A DNA stretch of 64,000 nucleotides. It comes from Acetobacteraceae bacterium (GTDB taxonomy: Bacteria > Pseudomonadota > Alphaproteobacteria > Acetobacterales > Acetobacteraceae). Below the pieces are notes generated by a model. The model saw only the letters and a program-made list of their open reading frames with translations. It had not been told where the DNA came from and ran no database searches. The stretch spans positions 139,649 through 203,648 of the forward strand of contig DNXO01000020.1 of the NCBI GenBank assembly GCA_003506895.1, written 5' to 3'. The stretch's first letter is position 1; every line of letters starts with the position of its first letter. The position numbers and the translations under genes are program-made. Shown one piece after another: positions 1-8,666 of the stretch.

Positions 1-1
1 G

Positions 2-157
2 CTGGGGACGGGCGCTCTGGTTTACGCCACCAACCTGTTCGGCACGCACGGCCAATACGCCCAGGGCCTCTACGGCGTGCTGATCCTGGTTGTGGTCCTT
101 GCCGCCAGGGGCGGGATCGTCGGCACCATCGCGGCGTTATGGCGGCGGGTATCATGA
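2..157 (+). CDS. Branched-chain amino acid-type ABC permease, C-terminal end (LivM-like, partial)
   Basis: The frame is open from the window edge and ends at TGA 155-157, giving the last 51 residues of a membrane protein. It has a hydrophobic helix (GVLIL-VVVLAA) and a short basic tail ending in WRRVS. The stop overlaps the next start as ATGA (154-157), and the two following genes are LivG- and LivF-type ATPases. That makes a LivM-type inner-membrane permease of a hydrophobic amino acid or carboxylate importer the best reading. The identification rests on gene order more than on sequence, because only the last helix is visible. Confidence 0.7.
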   Translation: MGTGALVYATNLFGTHGQYAQGLYGVLILVVVLAARGGIVGTIAALWRRVS

Positions 158-870
158 CCGAATTGAGAGTCGAGTCATTGGCGAAGCGTTTTGGTGGCCT
201 TCGGGTCTTCCAGGACATCAACTTCACCCTGCCGGAGGGCGGATTACTGGGCGTCATCGGCCCGAATGGCGCCGGCAAGACCACGCTGATCAACGTGATC
301 TCCGGCCGGCAGATGGCCTCCGCCGGGAAGGTGGTGCTGGGCGGCCGGGACATCACGAACCAACCCGCCCATGCTGTCAGCCGGCTGGGGCTGGCGCGCA
401 GTTTTCAGCAGACGAACACGTTCAAAAGCGTGTCGGTGGGTGAGAACATCGCCCGCGCCATTCGTTTCGGTGGCCGAGGCGCGCCGGTTGGCCTGAACCG
501 CATGATGGATGCGTTCGGCCTGACCCCGCGTCTGGCGGAAATCTCCGACAAACTGCCCTACGGCCTGCAAAAAATGTTGGGGCTGGTCATGGCTTTTGCC
601 TCCACCCCGAAAATCGTGTTGCTGGACGAACCCGCCGCCGGCCTGGAACGCACCGAACGGCAGAGTGTAGATACGTTTGTGGATATCGTCCGCAAGGCCG
701 GCACCAGCGTGCTGCTCGTCGAGCACGACATGGACCTGATCCGCCGCATGTGCCCGCGCATCCTGGTGCTGGACGCCGGTGTGCTGCTGGCCGACGGCCC
801 TCCGGCCGAGGTTTTGGCCCGCCCCGATGTCATCGCCGCCTATCTGGGCGAAACCGAGGAGGCGCATTGA
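154..870 (+). CDS. livG: ABC transporter ATP-binding protein, LivG-like
   Basis: This 238-residue cytoplasmic ATPase energises a branched-chain-type importer. Walker A reads GPNGAGKTT, Walker B IVLLDEP, and the switch histidine lies in LLVEHDMD. The signature loop is unusual: it reads LPYGLQ where the family normally has LSYGxQ or LSGGQ. ATG 154 is chosen because it overlaps the permease stop (ATGA); an in-frame ATG at 139 would only add five residues. The gene is coupled to livF by a TGATG overlap at 868-872. The imported substrate cannot be told from the ATPase. The following hydrolase and CoA-transferase suggest an organic acid rather than an amino acid, which is inference. Confidence 0.88.
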   Translation: MTELRVESLAKRFGGLRVFQDINFTLPEGGLLGVIGPNGAGKTTLINVISGRQMASAGKVVLGGRDITNQPAHAVSRLGLARSFQQTNTFKSVSVGENIARAIRFGGRGAPVGLNRMMDAFGLTPRLAEISDKLPYGLQKMLGLVMAFASTPKIVLLDEPAAGLERTERQSVDTFVDIVRKAGTSVLLVEHDMDLIRRMCPRILVLDAGVLLADGPPAEVLARPDVIAAYLGETEEAH

Positions 871-1565
871 TGCTGCTGCGCATCCAGGATCTTTGGGTTC
901 GGTATGGTGGCATCACCGCGCTATCCGGTATCTCCATCGATGTGCCGGAAGGCGAGACGGTGCTTCTGGTCGGCGCCAACGGGGCCGGCAAATCCAGCAC
1001 GATCAACGCGATCATCGGGCTGGTTCCGGTATCGAAAGGCCGGATGCTGTTTGAAGGCACCGACCTGACGCAAATCCCCTGTGAGCGTCGCGCCCGGCTT
1101 GGCATCGGCTATTCGCCCGAAGGCCGCCGGGTGTTCCCGACCATGTCCGTCACCGATAACGTCCTGTCGGGCGCGTTCGGCCTGGGCCGCAAGCGCCAGA
1201 CCGAGGCGCTCGATTGGTTGCGTTCGGTATTTCCTTTGCTCGTCGATCGCGAAAAACAGCCCGCCGGGCAATTATCGGGGGGCCAGCAGCAGATTGTCGC
1301 GTTAGCCCGAGCGATGGCGTCGTTTCCGAAATTGCTGTTGATGGATGAGCCTTTTCTGGGGCTGGCGCCGGTCTGGATCAAACAGATCAGCGACGCGATT
1401 CTGCAACTACGCGCCCGCGGCACAACCGTTCTTATGACCGAACAAATGGCTCGGCCAGCGCTGAAACTAGCAACCAGCGGCTACGTCATGCGGGGCGGCG
1501 AGGTGCGCCGCAGCGGACCGGTGGATGCCATCCGGGATTTGGCGCTGGCCGACGAATACCTGTGA
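870..1565 (+). CDS. livF: ABC transporter ATP-binding protein, LivF-like
   Basis: This is the second ATPase of the importer, 231 residues. Walker A is GANGAGKSS, the signature is canonical (QLSGGQQQ), Walker B is LLLMDEP, and the usual switch-region H is Q here (LMTEQMA), so LivG and LivF would form an asymmetric pair. Start ATG 870 overlaps the livG stop (TGATG). A longer in-frame reading upstream lies entirely inside livG and is not used. It forms one operon with the permease and livG; the next gene starts 77 bases downstream after its own AGAGGA ribosome site. Confidence 0.9.
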   Translation: MLLRIQDLWVRYGGITALSGISIDVPEGETVLLVGANGAGKSSTINAIIGLVPVSKGRMLFEGTDLTQIPCERRARLGIGYSPEGRRVFPTMSVTDNVLSGAFGLGRKRQTEALDWLRSVFPLLVDREKQPAGQLSGGQQQIVALARAMASFPKLLLMDEPFLGLAPVWIKQISDAILQLRARGTTVLMTEQMARPALKLATSGYVMRGGEVRRSGPVDAIRDLALADEYL

Positions 1566-1642
1566 CGTTCGGCCGCGGATTTGGCGCCAGCGAAACCCTG
1601 CCTGTAAGCTGGCCACCGACATGAACAGAGGACCCGTTCGGG

Positions 1643-2509
1643 ATGAACGACCAACTCGCTGAAGACCCGCGGACGATCCTGGACCGCATTCAAAGCCAGG
1701 CTATTCGCCACGAAACGCCGTGCGGCGAAGGCAGGATGGTCTGGCACGAGTGGGATAATTCCGGCGGTACCGCCCCCATCGTTGCGTTGTTCCACGGCGG
1801 CGCCGGCTCCTGGCGGCATTGGATACGCACCATTCCGGCGCTGGTTACAAGCTACCGGGTGCTGGTTCCGGACCTGCCTGGATTGGGCGAATCCGACTTT
1901 CCACCCGACGGAGACGACGCATTCGCAATCGCCGGCATCGTCGCCGACGGTATCGACAGGATCGTCGGCGCGGACAAGACCTACGAGGTCGTCGGCTTTT
2001 CGTTCGGTGGCACCATGGCCGCGTGCGTCGGCGCGCTCGGCGGCAAGCGCGTGCGCTCGGTCACGATCATCGGTTCATCCGGCGTCGGCGCGCTGGGATC
2101 GGCTGTGAACCTGGAAAAGGTGCGGCATCTCGAAGGACAGGAACGCCGGGACACCCATCGCATCAATCTGAACCGCCTGATGATCGCCGACCCAGCGAAA
2201 ATCGACGATCTGGCCATCGAAATCCAGGATTGGAACACGGTGCGGTCGCGTCTGCGCACGCCCGCGATTTCCCGCAGCGGGGCGATAATGAAGGCGATCG
2301 ACCAGTTACAATCGCCGCTGAACGGCATGTGGGGTGAACTCGACGCACCGGCGAACCCGAAGGGACCGGAGCGTGTCGCCACCCTGCGCGCGCATTGCCC
2401 GGAAGCGGACATCCGCCTGATCCCGAAAACCGGCCATTGGGCCGCTTATGAATCCGCCGATACGGTGAACGCCATTCTGCTGGAAATGCTGGCGCGCACG
2501 CGGCCCTAA
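1643..2509 (+). CDS. Alpha/beta hydrolase
   Basis: The product is a 288-residue cytoplasmic alpha/beta-fold hydrolase without a signal peptide. The oxyanion segment is FHGGAGSWRHW, the nucleophile elbow GFSFGG, the probable acid lies in GELDAP, and the catalytic histidine in KTGHWAAYE, all in the canonical order. AGAGGA at 1626-1631 precedes ATG 1643. It lies between the liv-type importer and a CoA-transferase, so it may hydrolyse an ester, lactone or ring-cleavage product of the imported compound. That role is inferred from neighbours only; the family is too broad for a substrate call. Confidence 0.85.
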   Translation: MNDQLAEDPRTILDRIQSQAIRHETPCGEGRMVWHEWDNSGGTAPIVALFHGGAGSWRHWIRTIPALVTSYRVLVPDLPGLGESDFPPDGDDAFAIAGIVADGIDRIVGADKTYEVVGFSFGGTMAACVGALGGKRVRSVTIIGSSGVGALGSAVNLEKVRHLEGQERRDTHRINLNRLMIADPAKIDDLAIEIQDWNTVRSRLRTPAISRSGAIMKAIDQLQSPLNGMWGELDAPANPKGPERVATLRAHCPEADIRLIPKTGHWAAYESADTVNAILLEMLARTRP

Positions 2510-2535
2510 GCCGCCGTGCGTGGGAGGAAACAACA

Positions 2536-5133
2536 ATGACCGAACGATCCACCGGCCCGGGCGAGATGATGGGCGATGCCGGCCCCGGCATGCTGGCCGG
2601 CCTGCGGGTGATCGAAATCGCCGACGAACGCGCCGAGTACACCGGCCTGCTGCTGGCGGGCCTGGGCTGCGACGTGGTGAAGATCGAGCCGCCGGAGGGC
2701 AGCGCCACCCGCCGCATCGGCCCTTTCCTGAACGATGAGCCGGGACCGGAACGCTCCCTGTTCTTCTGGAACTACAATCGCGGCAAGAAATCGGTCGTCC
2801 TGGACATCCAGTCCCAACCCGCCGACCTGCTGCGCCTGTTGGAAGGCGCGGATATCCTGCTGGATACATCCTGCGGCGCACTGAATACCGCGCTGGGTTT
2901 GGACCGTGCCACGTTGAACAAGCGGTTTCCAAAGTTGCTGACCGCCCGCATGACCCCGTTCGGCGATGACGGGCCGTGGGCGGATTTCAAAGGCTCCGAC
3001 CTGATCCATCTCGCACTCGGCGGCGTGATGATGAACTGCGGTTACGATCCCAATCCGAATTTCGAGTACGACACGCCGCCGATCGCCCCGCAGGTCTGGC
3101 ACGCCTATCATATCGCCGGCGAACAACTCGCCACCGGGATCATCGCCGCACTGATCGCTCGGCATCGCACCGGCCTGGGCCAGGATGTTTCGGTCGCCAT
3201 CCACGAAGCGGTTTCGAAAAACCCCGAACTGGACATCATGCACTGGGTGATGCGGCGGGTTCCGCTATGGCGCCTGACATGCCGCCATGCGCTGGAGACG
3301 CCGAATCACTCGCCCAGCATCATGCACACCAAGGACGGTCGGTGGTACATCTCGCACGGCATGGGCGCGCGCGATCTGAAGGCGCTGGTGCCGTTGCTGT
3401 CCAAATACGGCATGCAGGCCGACTTGCAACCGCCGCCGCCGGATGCCGATTTGAAGGCACGCGCCGTTCCTGGCTCCACCGCCAGCGACGAGACCAAAGC
3501 CCACATGATCGACGTGGTGCAGCGGTTTGCCCGCGCCTGGACCTATAAGGACATGCCGTGGCTGGAGGCGCAGGAGGCCGGGCTGCTTTGGGCACCGATC
3601 CGCAAGCCGCATGAAAACGCGCTAGACGAGCACTGGCTGCAACGCAAATCGTTCGCCGATGTCCACCATCCGGAGCATGGGCGTTCGTTCCGCTATCCTA
3701 CCAGCAAATGGCTGACGACAAAGACAAGCTGGCAGGTTGGCCGGCGTGCGCCGCTGTTGGGCGAAGACACCGCCGAGGTTCTGTGTGAACCGGCTCGAAC
3801 TCCCAGCGTGCCGGCCCAGCCGAAGGGCGACAGCAACCCCAACATCTCCGCCATGCACGGCAAGCCGTTTCCATTGCAGGGCGTGAAGATCCTGGATTTC
3901 GCCTGGTTCCTGGCTTCGGCCGGCGGCACACGCTTCCTCGCCGCGCTCGGCGCCGAGAGCTACAAGGTGGAGTGGAAGGACAATCCCGACACCCGTCTGG
4001 CGGCCATGGCGCCGATCGGCGGACGGGCCGCGCGCGATGCTGCCACCGAACCGCTGCCGGGTGTGAAGGACCCCGACATGGGCGGGCAGTTCAACAACAA
4101 GAACGCCGGCAAGCGTGGCATTTCGCTGAATATCCGGCACCCGAAAGGGCTCGCGATCGCCAAGGACCTCGTGCGGATGTGCGACATCGTCGCGGAGGGA
4201 TTCTCGCCCGGCGTGCTGCAACGTCTGGGTCTCGGCTACGACGTGATGAGGAAGATCCGTCCCGACATCATCTACATCCAGCAAGCCGGCATGGGCGCGC
4301 ACGGCGTTTACGGCCGGATGCGAACCGTCGGGCCGGTGGCGGCGGCGTTCGGTGGCCAAGCCGACATGTCGGGCCTGCCGGAGCCGGCGATGCCGGTCGG
4401 GTGGGGCTACTCCTACCTCGACTGGATGGGCGCCTACGGTTACGCGCTCGCCCTGCTTGGTGCCCTGTATCATCGCGACCGCACCGGCGAGGGGCAGTGG
4501 ATCGATGCCTCGCAATGCGAGTCCGGATTGTTCCTGACTGGCACGTCGATTTTGGACTGGTCCGCGAACGGCCGGGAATGGCGTCGTTACGGCAACCGCT
4601 CCCCCTACAAGCCCGCCGCGCCTCACGGCGCGTATCGTTGCAAGGGCAAGGACCGCTGGGTCGCCATTGCCTGCTTCACCGAGACCGAGTGGCACGGACT
4701 CGCCGGGGTCGCCGGCCATGCGGAGTGGCTGGACGACCAGCGTTTCGCAACGCTGACGAACCGGATGGCGCATCAGGATGCACTGGACGAGGCTGTCGGC
4801 GCCTGGACGGCCACTCGTTCGGCCGAGGACGTGATGATCGCCTTGCAAAATGCGGCTGTTCCCTCCGGCGTGTGCCAGAATTCAGAAGACCGGTGCGACA
4901 ACGATCCTCAGTTGCGTCATCTGAAATGGCTGACGGAGGTAACGGGCACGAAGATCGGCACCTGGCCGGTGTATGAGTTGCCGATGAAACTGTCGGAGAC
5001 GCCCGCCTATATCGGTGGCCCGATCAATCGCGGGGCACCGGGCTACGGCGAGGACAATGAGTGGTTGCTGACGACCATGCTGGGGATGTCAAAGTCAGAC
5101 GTGCAACGGCTGGCAGAGGAGGGCGTGATTTGA
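2536..5133 (+). CDS. Fused double class III CoA-transferase (CaiB/BaiF family)
   Basis: The 865-residue protein is two class III CoA-transferases in one chain, where single enzymes are about 400 residues. Half one covers about residues 12-425 and half two about 440-865. Both halves show the family landmarks (LGxxxxKxE near the N-terminus, R(H/D)RTGxGQ later). At the position of the catalytic aspartate, half two has D629 (SYLDWMGAYG), while half one has Y191 beside H192. Only the second half therefore looks catalytic, and the first is probably structural. GGAGGA at 2523-2528 precedes ATG 2536. Such enzymes move CoA between carboxylic acids. It probably activates the substrate of the neighbouring importer. 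Confidence 0.88.
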   Translation: MTERSTGPGEMMGDAGPGMLAGLRVIEIADERAEYTGLLLAGLGCDVVKIEPPEGSATRRIGPFLNDEPGPERSLFFWNYNRGKKSVVLDIQSQPADLLRLLEGADILLDTSCGALNTALGLDRATLNKRFPKLLTARMTPFGDDGPWADFKGSDLIHLALGGVMMNCGYDPNPNFEYDTPPIAPQVWHAYHIAGEQLATGIIAALIARHRTGLGQDVSVAIHEAVSKNPELDIMHWVMRRVPLWRLTCRHALETPNHSPSIMHTKDGRWYISHGMGARDLKALVPLLSKYGMQADLQPPPPDADLKARAVPGSTASDETKAHMIDVVQRFARAWTYKDMPWLEAQEAGLLWAPIRKPHENALDEHWLQRKSFADVHHPEHGRSFRYPTSKWLTTKTSWQVGRRAPLLGEDTAEVLCEPARTPSVPAQPKGDSNPNISAMHGKPFPLQGVKILDFAWFLASAGGTRFLAALGAESYKVEWKDNPDTRLAAMAPIGGRAARDAATEPLPGVKDPDMGGQFNNKNAGKRGISLNIRHPKGLAIAKDLVRMCDIVAEGFSPGVLQRLGLGYDVMRKIRPDIIYIQQAGMGAHGVYGRMRTVGPVAAAFGGQADMSGLPEPAMPVGWGYSYLDWMGAYGYALALLGALYHRDRTGEGQWIDASQCESGLFLTGTSILDWSANGREWRRYGNRSPYKPAAPHGAYRCKGKDRWVAIACFTETEWHGLAGVAGHAEWLDDQRFATLTNRMAHQDALDEAVGAWTATRSAEDVMIALQNAAVPSGVCQNSEDRCDNDPQLRHLKWLTEVTGTKIGTWPVYELPMKLSETPAYIGGPINRGAPGYGEDNEWLLTTMLGMSKSDVQRLAEEGVI

Positions 5134-5294
5134 GCGATACCGAAAAAGACAAGAAAGACACCACGACCAATCCCGAGGACGCAACGGATTTGCAGCCCGG
5201 GGTAGGGCAGATCATCGTCGATTTCGAATTGGATCAGGGTAAGACCGTGAAGATCCCGCAGCCGAAGCGCAAGCGGGTTGTGTTCAAATACTGA
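5130..5294 (+). CDS. Small conserved-looking hypothetical protein with TTG start
   Basis: A 54-residue protein with an acidic, threonine-rich first half (SDTEKDKKDTTT) and a compact second half ending in a basic KPKRKR-like tail and VVFKY. The start is a TTG at 5130 that overlaps the CoA-transferase stop as TTGA. AGGAGG at 5116-5121 lies 8 bases before it, which is ideal. No ATG exists in frame. Tight coupling suggests it works with, or is co-regulated with, the CoA-transferase. I do not recognise the family. Confidence 0.6.
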   Translation: MSDTEKDKKDTTTNPEDATDLQPGVGQIIVDFELDQGKTVKIPQPKRKRVVFKY

Positions 5295-5300
5295 CCGCCG

Positions 5301-5972
5301 CTACTTGTTCATATACTTTGCGATCAGCGCCTGAAGCCCCGACACCCCCTGTTGGTAGCCGGCGGCCTTCAGCATCTTGTCGGCCATGCCCATCATGCCC
5401 GCTGGCGATTGCACCGCCGATCCGTCGCCGGCCACCGGGTTCGGTACCGGAGATGGGCCGACCACGCGCAGCCGAGCAAGGGCCTCGTTGGTGGCGGATA
5501 GGTCGAGGGACTTTTCCTGCGCGGGCAGGGGGCTCATACCGGCGACGGAAAGGCCGACCCGGACCGTGACCGAACGCGCCGTCGCCAGCCCAGCCGATAG
5601 TTGCTGCCCGGCCGCCTCATCCGGGGCGCAAATGTATCCAGCCTTGGTTGCGTTGCAGGTCAACTGCTGACGGGGCGCGCCCGGGAACTGGATCGACGCG
5701 TCGGTCGAGCCGGCCATGGAGGCGGCCATCAGGATCTCGCTGGACAGTCCGCGCAGGGCAATCACCGGGACAAGCGTGCGTCCTTGGCTCTGAACCTCCA
5801 GGTCGCCGGTTAGGCCTGCTTTGTCGAGGAAGTGCTTATTGAACCGCATCAGGCATTCGTGTGATCCATCCGGGCAACTGATGACCCAACTGCCGATCTG
5901 CTGCTCCGTTGCGGCGCTGGCCAGGACGGGTATCGCGGCGAGCGTCGCGATCGCGAGGACGTATGTTCTCAT
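5301..5972 (-). CDS. IalB-like periplasmic protein
   Basis: A 223-residue exported protein. It opens with a clear Sec signal (MRTYVLAIATLAAIPVLASA, cleavage before ATEQQ). The mature part resembles the invasion-associated locus B family common in alphaproteobacteria: GSWVISCP with a conserved Cys, further cysteines in HECLM, QLTCN and YICAP, and a hydrophobic APxxQ-type segment. Start ATG 5972 is chosen because it begins the signal peptide; a longer frame to 6053 runs antisense into the divergent dipeptidase. The C-terminal 60 residues are a Pro/Gly-rich linker plus a short helix. It is convergent with the small gene upstream, 6 bases apart. The molecular role of the family is poorly known. 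Confidence 0.75.
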   Translation of the reverse strand: MRTYVLAIATLAAIPVLASAATEQQIGSWVISCPDGSHECLMRFNKHFLDKAGLTGDLEVQSQGRTLVPVIALRGLSSEILMAASMAGSTDASIQFPGAPRQQLTCNATKAGYICAPDEAAGQQLSAGLATARSVTVRVGLSVAGMSPLPAQEKSLDLSATNEALARLRVVGPSPVPNPVAGDGSAVQSPAGMMGMADKMLKAAGYQQGVSGLQALIAKYMNK

Positions 5973-6023
5973 TTTTAGTCCCAACCTCTTCCGTCTATCG
6001 CGGTTATCTGTAAGCCTGTCGGC

Positions 6024-7052
6024 ATGAACGACGCCCTGCAGCCTGACGCGCATTCAATCCATCGCTCCATCGTGACGATGGATACACATATCGACATTCC
6101 TTGGCCAACCGGTCCGGATCCGTTCCAGGATGGCGCCAGACGAGTCGATTTGCCCAAGATGATTCGCGGCGGCCTGAGTGCTGCCTGTTTCGTCGCTTAC
6201 GTGCCGCAGACAACCCGAACCGTAGCGACCGAAGACGCGGCTTATGGGCGTGCGATCGCAATGCTGGACCAGATCAACCGGATGGAGGCAATGCCGTCAT
6301 CCATTCCGATGCGGATTGCCAACCGGGCGGACGCGGTGGTGGCGGCGAAGCGCGACGGGGTCCTGGCGATTGTCCCATGCGTTGAAAATGGATTTGCCGT
6401 GGGCGCCGATCTGGAGCGAATCGCCGAATTCCGCCGGCGTGGCGCGATCTACATGACGATGACGCATAATGGGCACAACGCGTTGGCGGACTCCTGCAAT
6501 CCGCGCCGCGACCTCGGCGACCGGGAAACCGAGCACGGTGGTCTTTCCCCGCTCGGGCGGGCGGCGATCGGCGTGATGAACAAGGTCGGTATGCTGGTCG
6601 ATGTCGCCCATACCTCCCGCGATACGATGGTTCAGGCGGCCGAGGTTTCACGCACTCCGATCGTTTCGACGCATTCCTGTGTCAGTGCGATCTGCGATCA
6701 TTCCCGCAACATGACGGACTGGCAGTTGGACGTTGTCCGGGATGTAAGGGGCGTGATCCAGATCACCGCTGTATCGGCGTTCCTGAAGCCGAACGCCCGG
6801 CCTAGCGAGGTCACCGTTATGGACTTCGCCGATCACATCGATCACGCGGTGAGGCGGATCGGGATAGACCATGTCGGGATCTCGTCGGACTTCGACGGCG
6901 GCGGCGGCTTCTCCGACTGGCACGATGCGAGCCAGAGCCCGAACATCACGACCGAGCTGGTGCGGCGCGGTTATGACCGTGGGGCGCTTGAAAAACTGTG
7001 GGGCGGGAACTTCCTGCGGGTGATGCGGGTCGCGGAGGGTTTGGCAGGTTGA
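6024..7052 (+). CDS. Membrane dipeptidase family (peptidase M19)
   Basis: A 342-residue zinc peptidase of the renal dipeptidase family, which cleaves dipeptides and some D-amino-acid or beta-lactam amides. Metal and active-site landmarks are present: H-x-D in TMDTHIDIPW near residue 22, an acidic residue in CVENGF, histidine clusters in DVAHTSRD and STHSCV, and D in ISSDFDGGG near the C-terminus. No signal peptide is seen, so it is probably cytoplasmic. It is divergent from the IalB-like gene with a 51-base gap and coupled to the aldo/keto reductase by a TTGA overlap at 7049-7052. Confidence 0.88.
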   Translation: MNDALQPDAHSIHRSIVTMDTHIDIPWPTGPDPFQDGARRVDLPKMIRGGLSAACFVAYVPQTTRTVATEDAAYGRAIAMLDQINRMEAMPSSIPMRIANRADAVVAAKRDGVLAIVPCVENGFAVGADLERIAEFRRRGAIYMTMTHNGHNALADSCNPRRDLGDRETEHGGLSPLGRAAIGVMNKVGMLVDVAHTSRDTMVQAAEVSRTPIVSTHSCVSAICDHSRNMTDWQLDVVRDVRGVIQITAVSAFLKPNARPSEVTVMDFADHIDHAVRRIGIDHVGISSDFDGGGGFSDWHDASQSPNITTELVRRGYDRGALEKLWGGNFLRVMRVAEGLAG

Positions 7053-7879
7053 CGCGAACGGTTGCGCTGCCAGGAGGGGAGGCGGTTCCAGCCCTCGGCC
7101 AAGGGACTTGGTACATGGGCGAGCATTCGGCAGACGCGGCCAGGGAGGCGCATGCACTTCGCCTGGGCGTCGATCTTGGAATGACATTGATCGACACGGC
7201 GGAGATGTATGCCGACGGCGGCGCGGAAAAGGTTGTGGCGCAGGCGGTCTCCGGCATTCGCGACAAGGTCTTCATCGTGAGCAAGGTGCTGCCGCAAAAC
7301 GCCTCGCGCACTGGAGTCCGCGCGGCGTGCGAACGCAGCCTGAAGCGGTTGAAGACGGATCGGATCGATCTGTATCTTCTGCACTGGCGCGGCGGGCATC
7401 CGCTGGCCGAGACCGTGGCAGCGTTTGAAACGCTGAAGGCCGCGGGGAAGATTCGTTATTGGGGCGTCTCCAACTTCGACACCGATGACATGCGGGAACT
7501 GGATGGGTCAGCCTGTGCGGCGAACCAGGTGCTGTATCATCCAGCCAGCCGTGGGATCGAGTTCGATCTGTTGCCCTGGTGCGTTCGGCACGGCGTTCCT
7601 ATCATGGCGTATTCGCCGCTGGGACATCATGTGCGCAAGACGCTCGCCTCCCCGGCGTTGCAGTCCGTCGCGAGGCGGCATGGCGCGACGGCCGCGCAGG
7701 TCGCCATTGCGTGGGGCATGCGGTCGGGCAATGTGATCTCGATTCCGAAGGCGGCGGACGCGGCGCATGTGCGGGAGAACGCCGGGGCGGCGGCGCTGAC
7801 GCTGACGGACGATGATCTGGCGACGATCGACGCGACCCACCGTCCGCCGTCGCGCAAGGTTGCCTTGGACCTGCTTTAA
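7049..7879 (+). CDS. Aldo/keto reductase
   Basis: A 276-residue NADPH-dependent oxidoreductase with a TIM-barrel fold. The tetrad is visible: D and Y in LIDTAEMYADGG, K in VSKVLP, and H in YLLHWRGG. The C-terminal cofactor loop reads ISIPKA. TTG 7049 overlaps the dipeptidase stop (TTGA) and has GGAGGG at 7034-7039 nine bases upstream. An in-frame GTG at 6998 would need a 50-base overlap and adds a non-homologous Gly-rich extension. The substrate cannot be inferred from the sequence. Confidence 0.87.
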   Translation: MTRTVALPGGEAVPALGQGTWYMGEHSADAAREAHALRLGVDLGMTLIDTAEMYADGGAEKVVAQAVSGIRDKVFIVSKVLPQNASRTGVRAACERSLKRLKTDRIDLYLLHWRGGHPLAETVAAFETLKAAGKIRYWGVSNFDTDDMRELDGSACAANQVLYHPASRGIEFDLLPWCVRHGVPIMAYSPLGHHVRKTLASPALQSVARRHGATAAQVAIAWGMRSGNVISIPKAADAAHVRENAGAAALTLTDDDLATIDATHRPPSRKVALDLL

Positions 7880-7923
7880 CGGTCGTCGGGCGCGGAAGTG
7901 AAACTGATTCGCCAGGATGGCGA

Positions 7924-8481
7924 TCAGCCGCCCTGACGCGTTTCCAGCAGGTCCTGCATGTCGGTTGCGTGTTCTTCCTCAACGGTCAGGATGCCTTCCA
8001 GCATCACGCGTGTCGTCGGGTCGTCCTCGCCGAAATAGCGGATGAGTTCGCGGTAATGGTCCACGGCGATGCGTTCGGCGATCAGGTTTTCCTTGATCAT
8101 ATCAACCAGGTTTTCACCTTCGGCATATTGCGAGGCCGAACGGGTGGCAAGGCCCTCGGGGTTGAAGTTCGGTTTGCCGCCGAGTTGATCGATGCGTTCG
8201 GCAACCGCCATGGCATGGGCCTGCTCTTCCTTGGCGTGCTGCGCGAATTCCGCTTTGATTGACTCGCTGGCGATGCCGGAGGCGGTGATGGAATGCATCG
8301 TGTACCGCAGCACGCAAACGATTTCGGTCGCCAGGACGGATTGCAGGATTTCAATCGTTTTTTTGACGTCGCCGCCATAGGTTTTTGTCACCACGCCGTC
8401 GGAAAGGTTTTTCCTCGCCCGTTCCCGTAGAGTACTGATGTCAGAAAGAAACGGTTTCCGGGTCGCGGACTCTTTATCCAT
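7924..8481 (-). CDS. Ferritin-like (bacterioferritin/Dps-type) di-iron protein
   Basis: A 185-residue four-helix-bundle protein of the ferritin-like superfamily. Carboxylate/histidine ligands appear in the expected order: E in ATEIVCVLRY, E and H in HAKEEQAHA, E and H in ERIAVDHYRE, and EEEHATD near the C-terminus. ATG 8481 has AGGAGA a few bases upstream; a longer frame to 8565 lacks a ribosome site. Family members store or detoxify iron, or act on hydrogen peroxide. It is convergent with the aldo/keto reductase and has its own upstream intergenic region (8482-8666), where I see no clear promoter. Confidence 0.8.
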   Translation of the reverse strand: MDKESATRKPFLSDISTLRERARKNLSDGVVTKTYGGDVKKTIEILQSVLATEIVCVLRYTMHSITASGIASESIKAEFAQHAKEEQAHAMAVAERIDQLGGKPNFNPEGLATRSASQYAEGENLVDMIKENLIAERIAVDHYRELIRYFGEDDPTTRVMLEGILTVEEEHATDMQDLLETRQGG

Positions 8482-8666
8482 GACGTTCTCCTGTGGATCG
8501 GTTGCGGGCAGGAGGTAGGGGTGGACGACAGGTGCTACCAGATGCAAACGCGGTGTCGTGTTCACAGGCGCTTGCAGGCGTTGGGCTTGGAACGATCAGC
8601 CGAGTTCGGCTTCAGACTGCAATTACTGCCGATCCGCCGGGAGAACCATCCAATCGCCGGACAGAC

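Noticed and set aside
3622..4848. 408-codon open frame on the minus strand inside the CoA-transferase gene
   Set aside because: High-GC antisense shadow. The plus-strand frame has clear family motifs and a ribosome site; this one has none.
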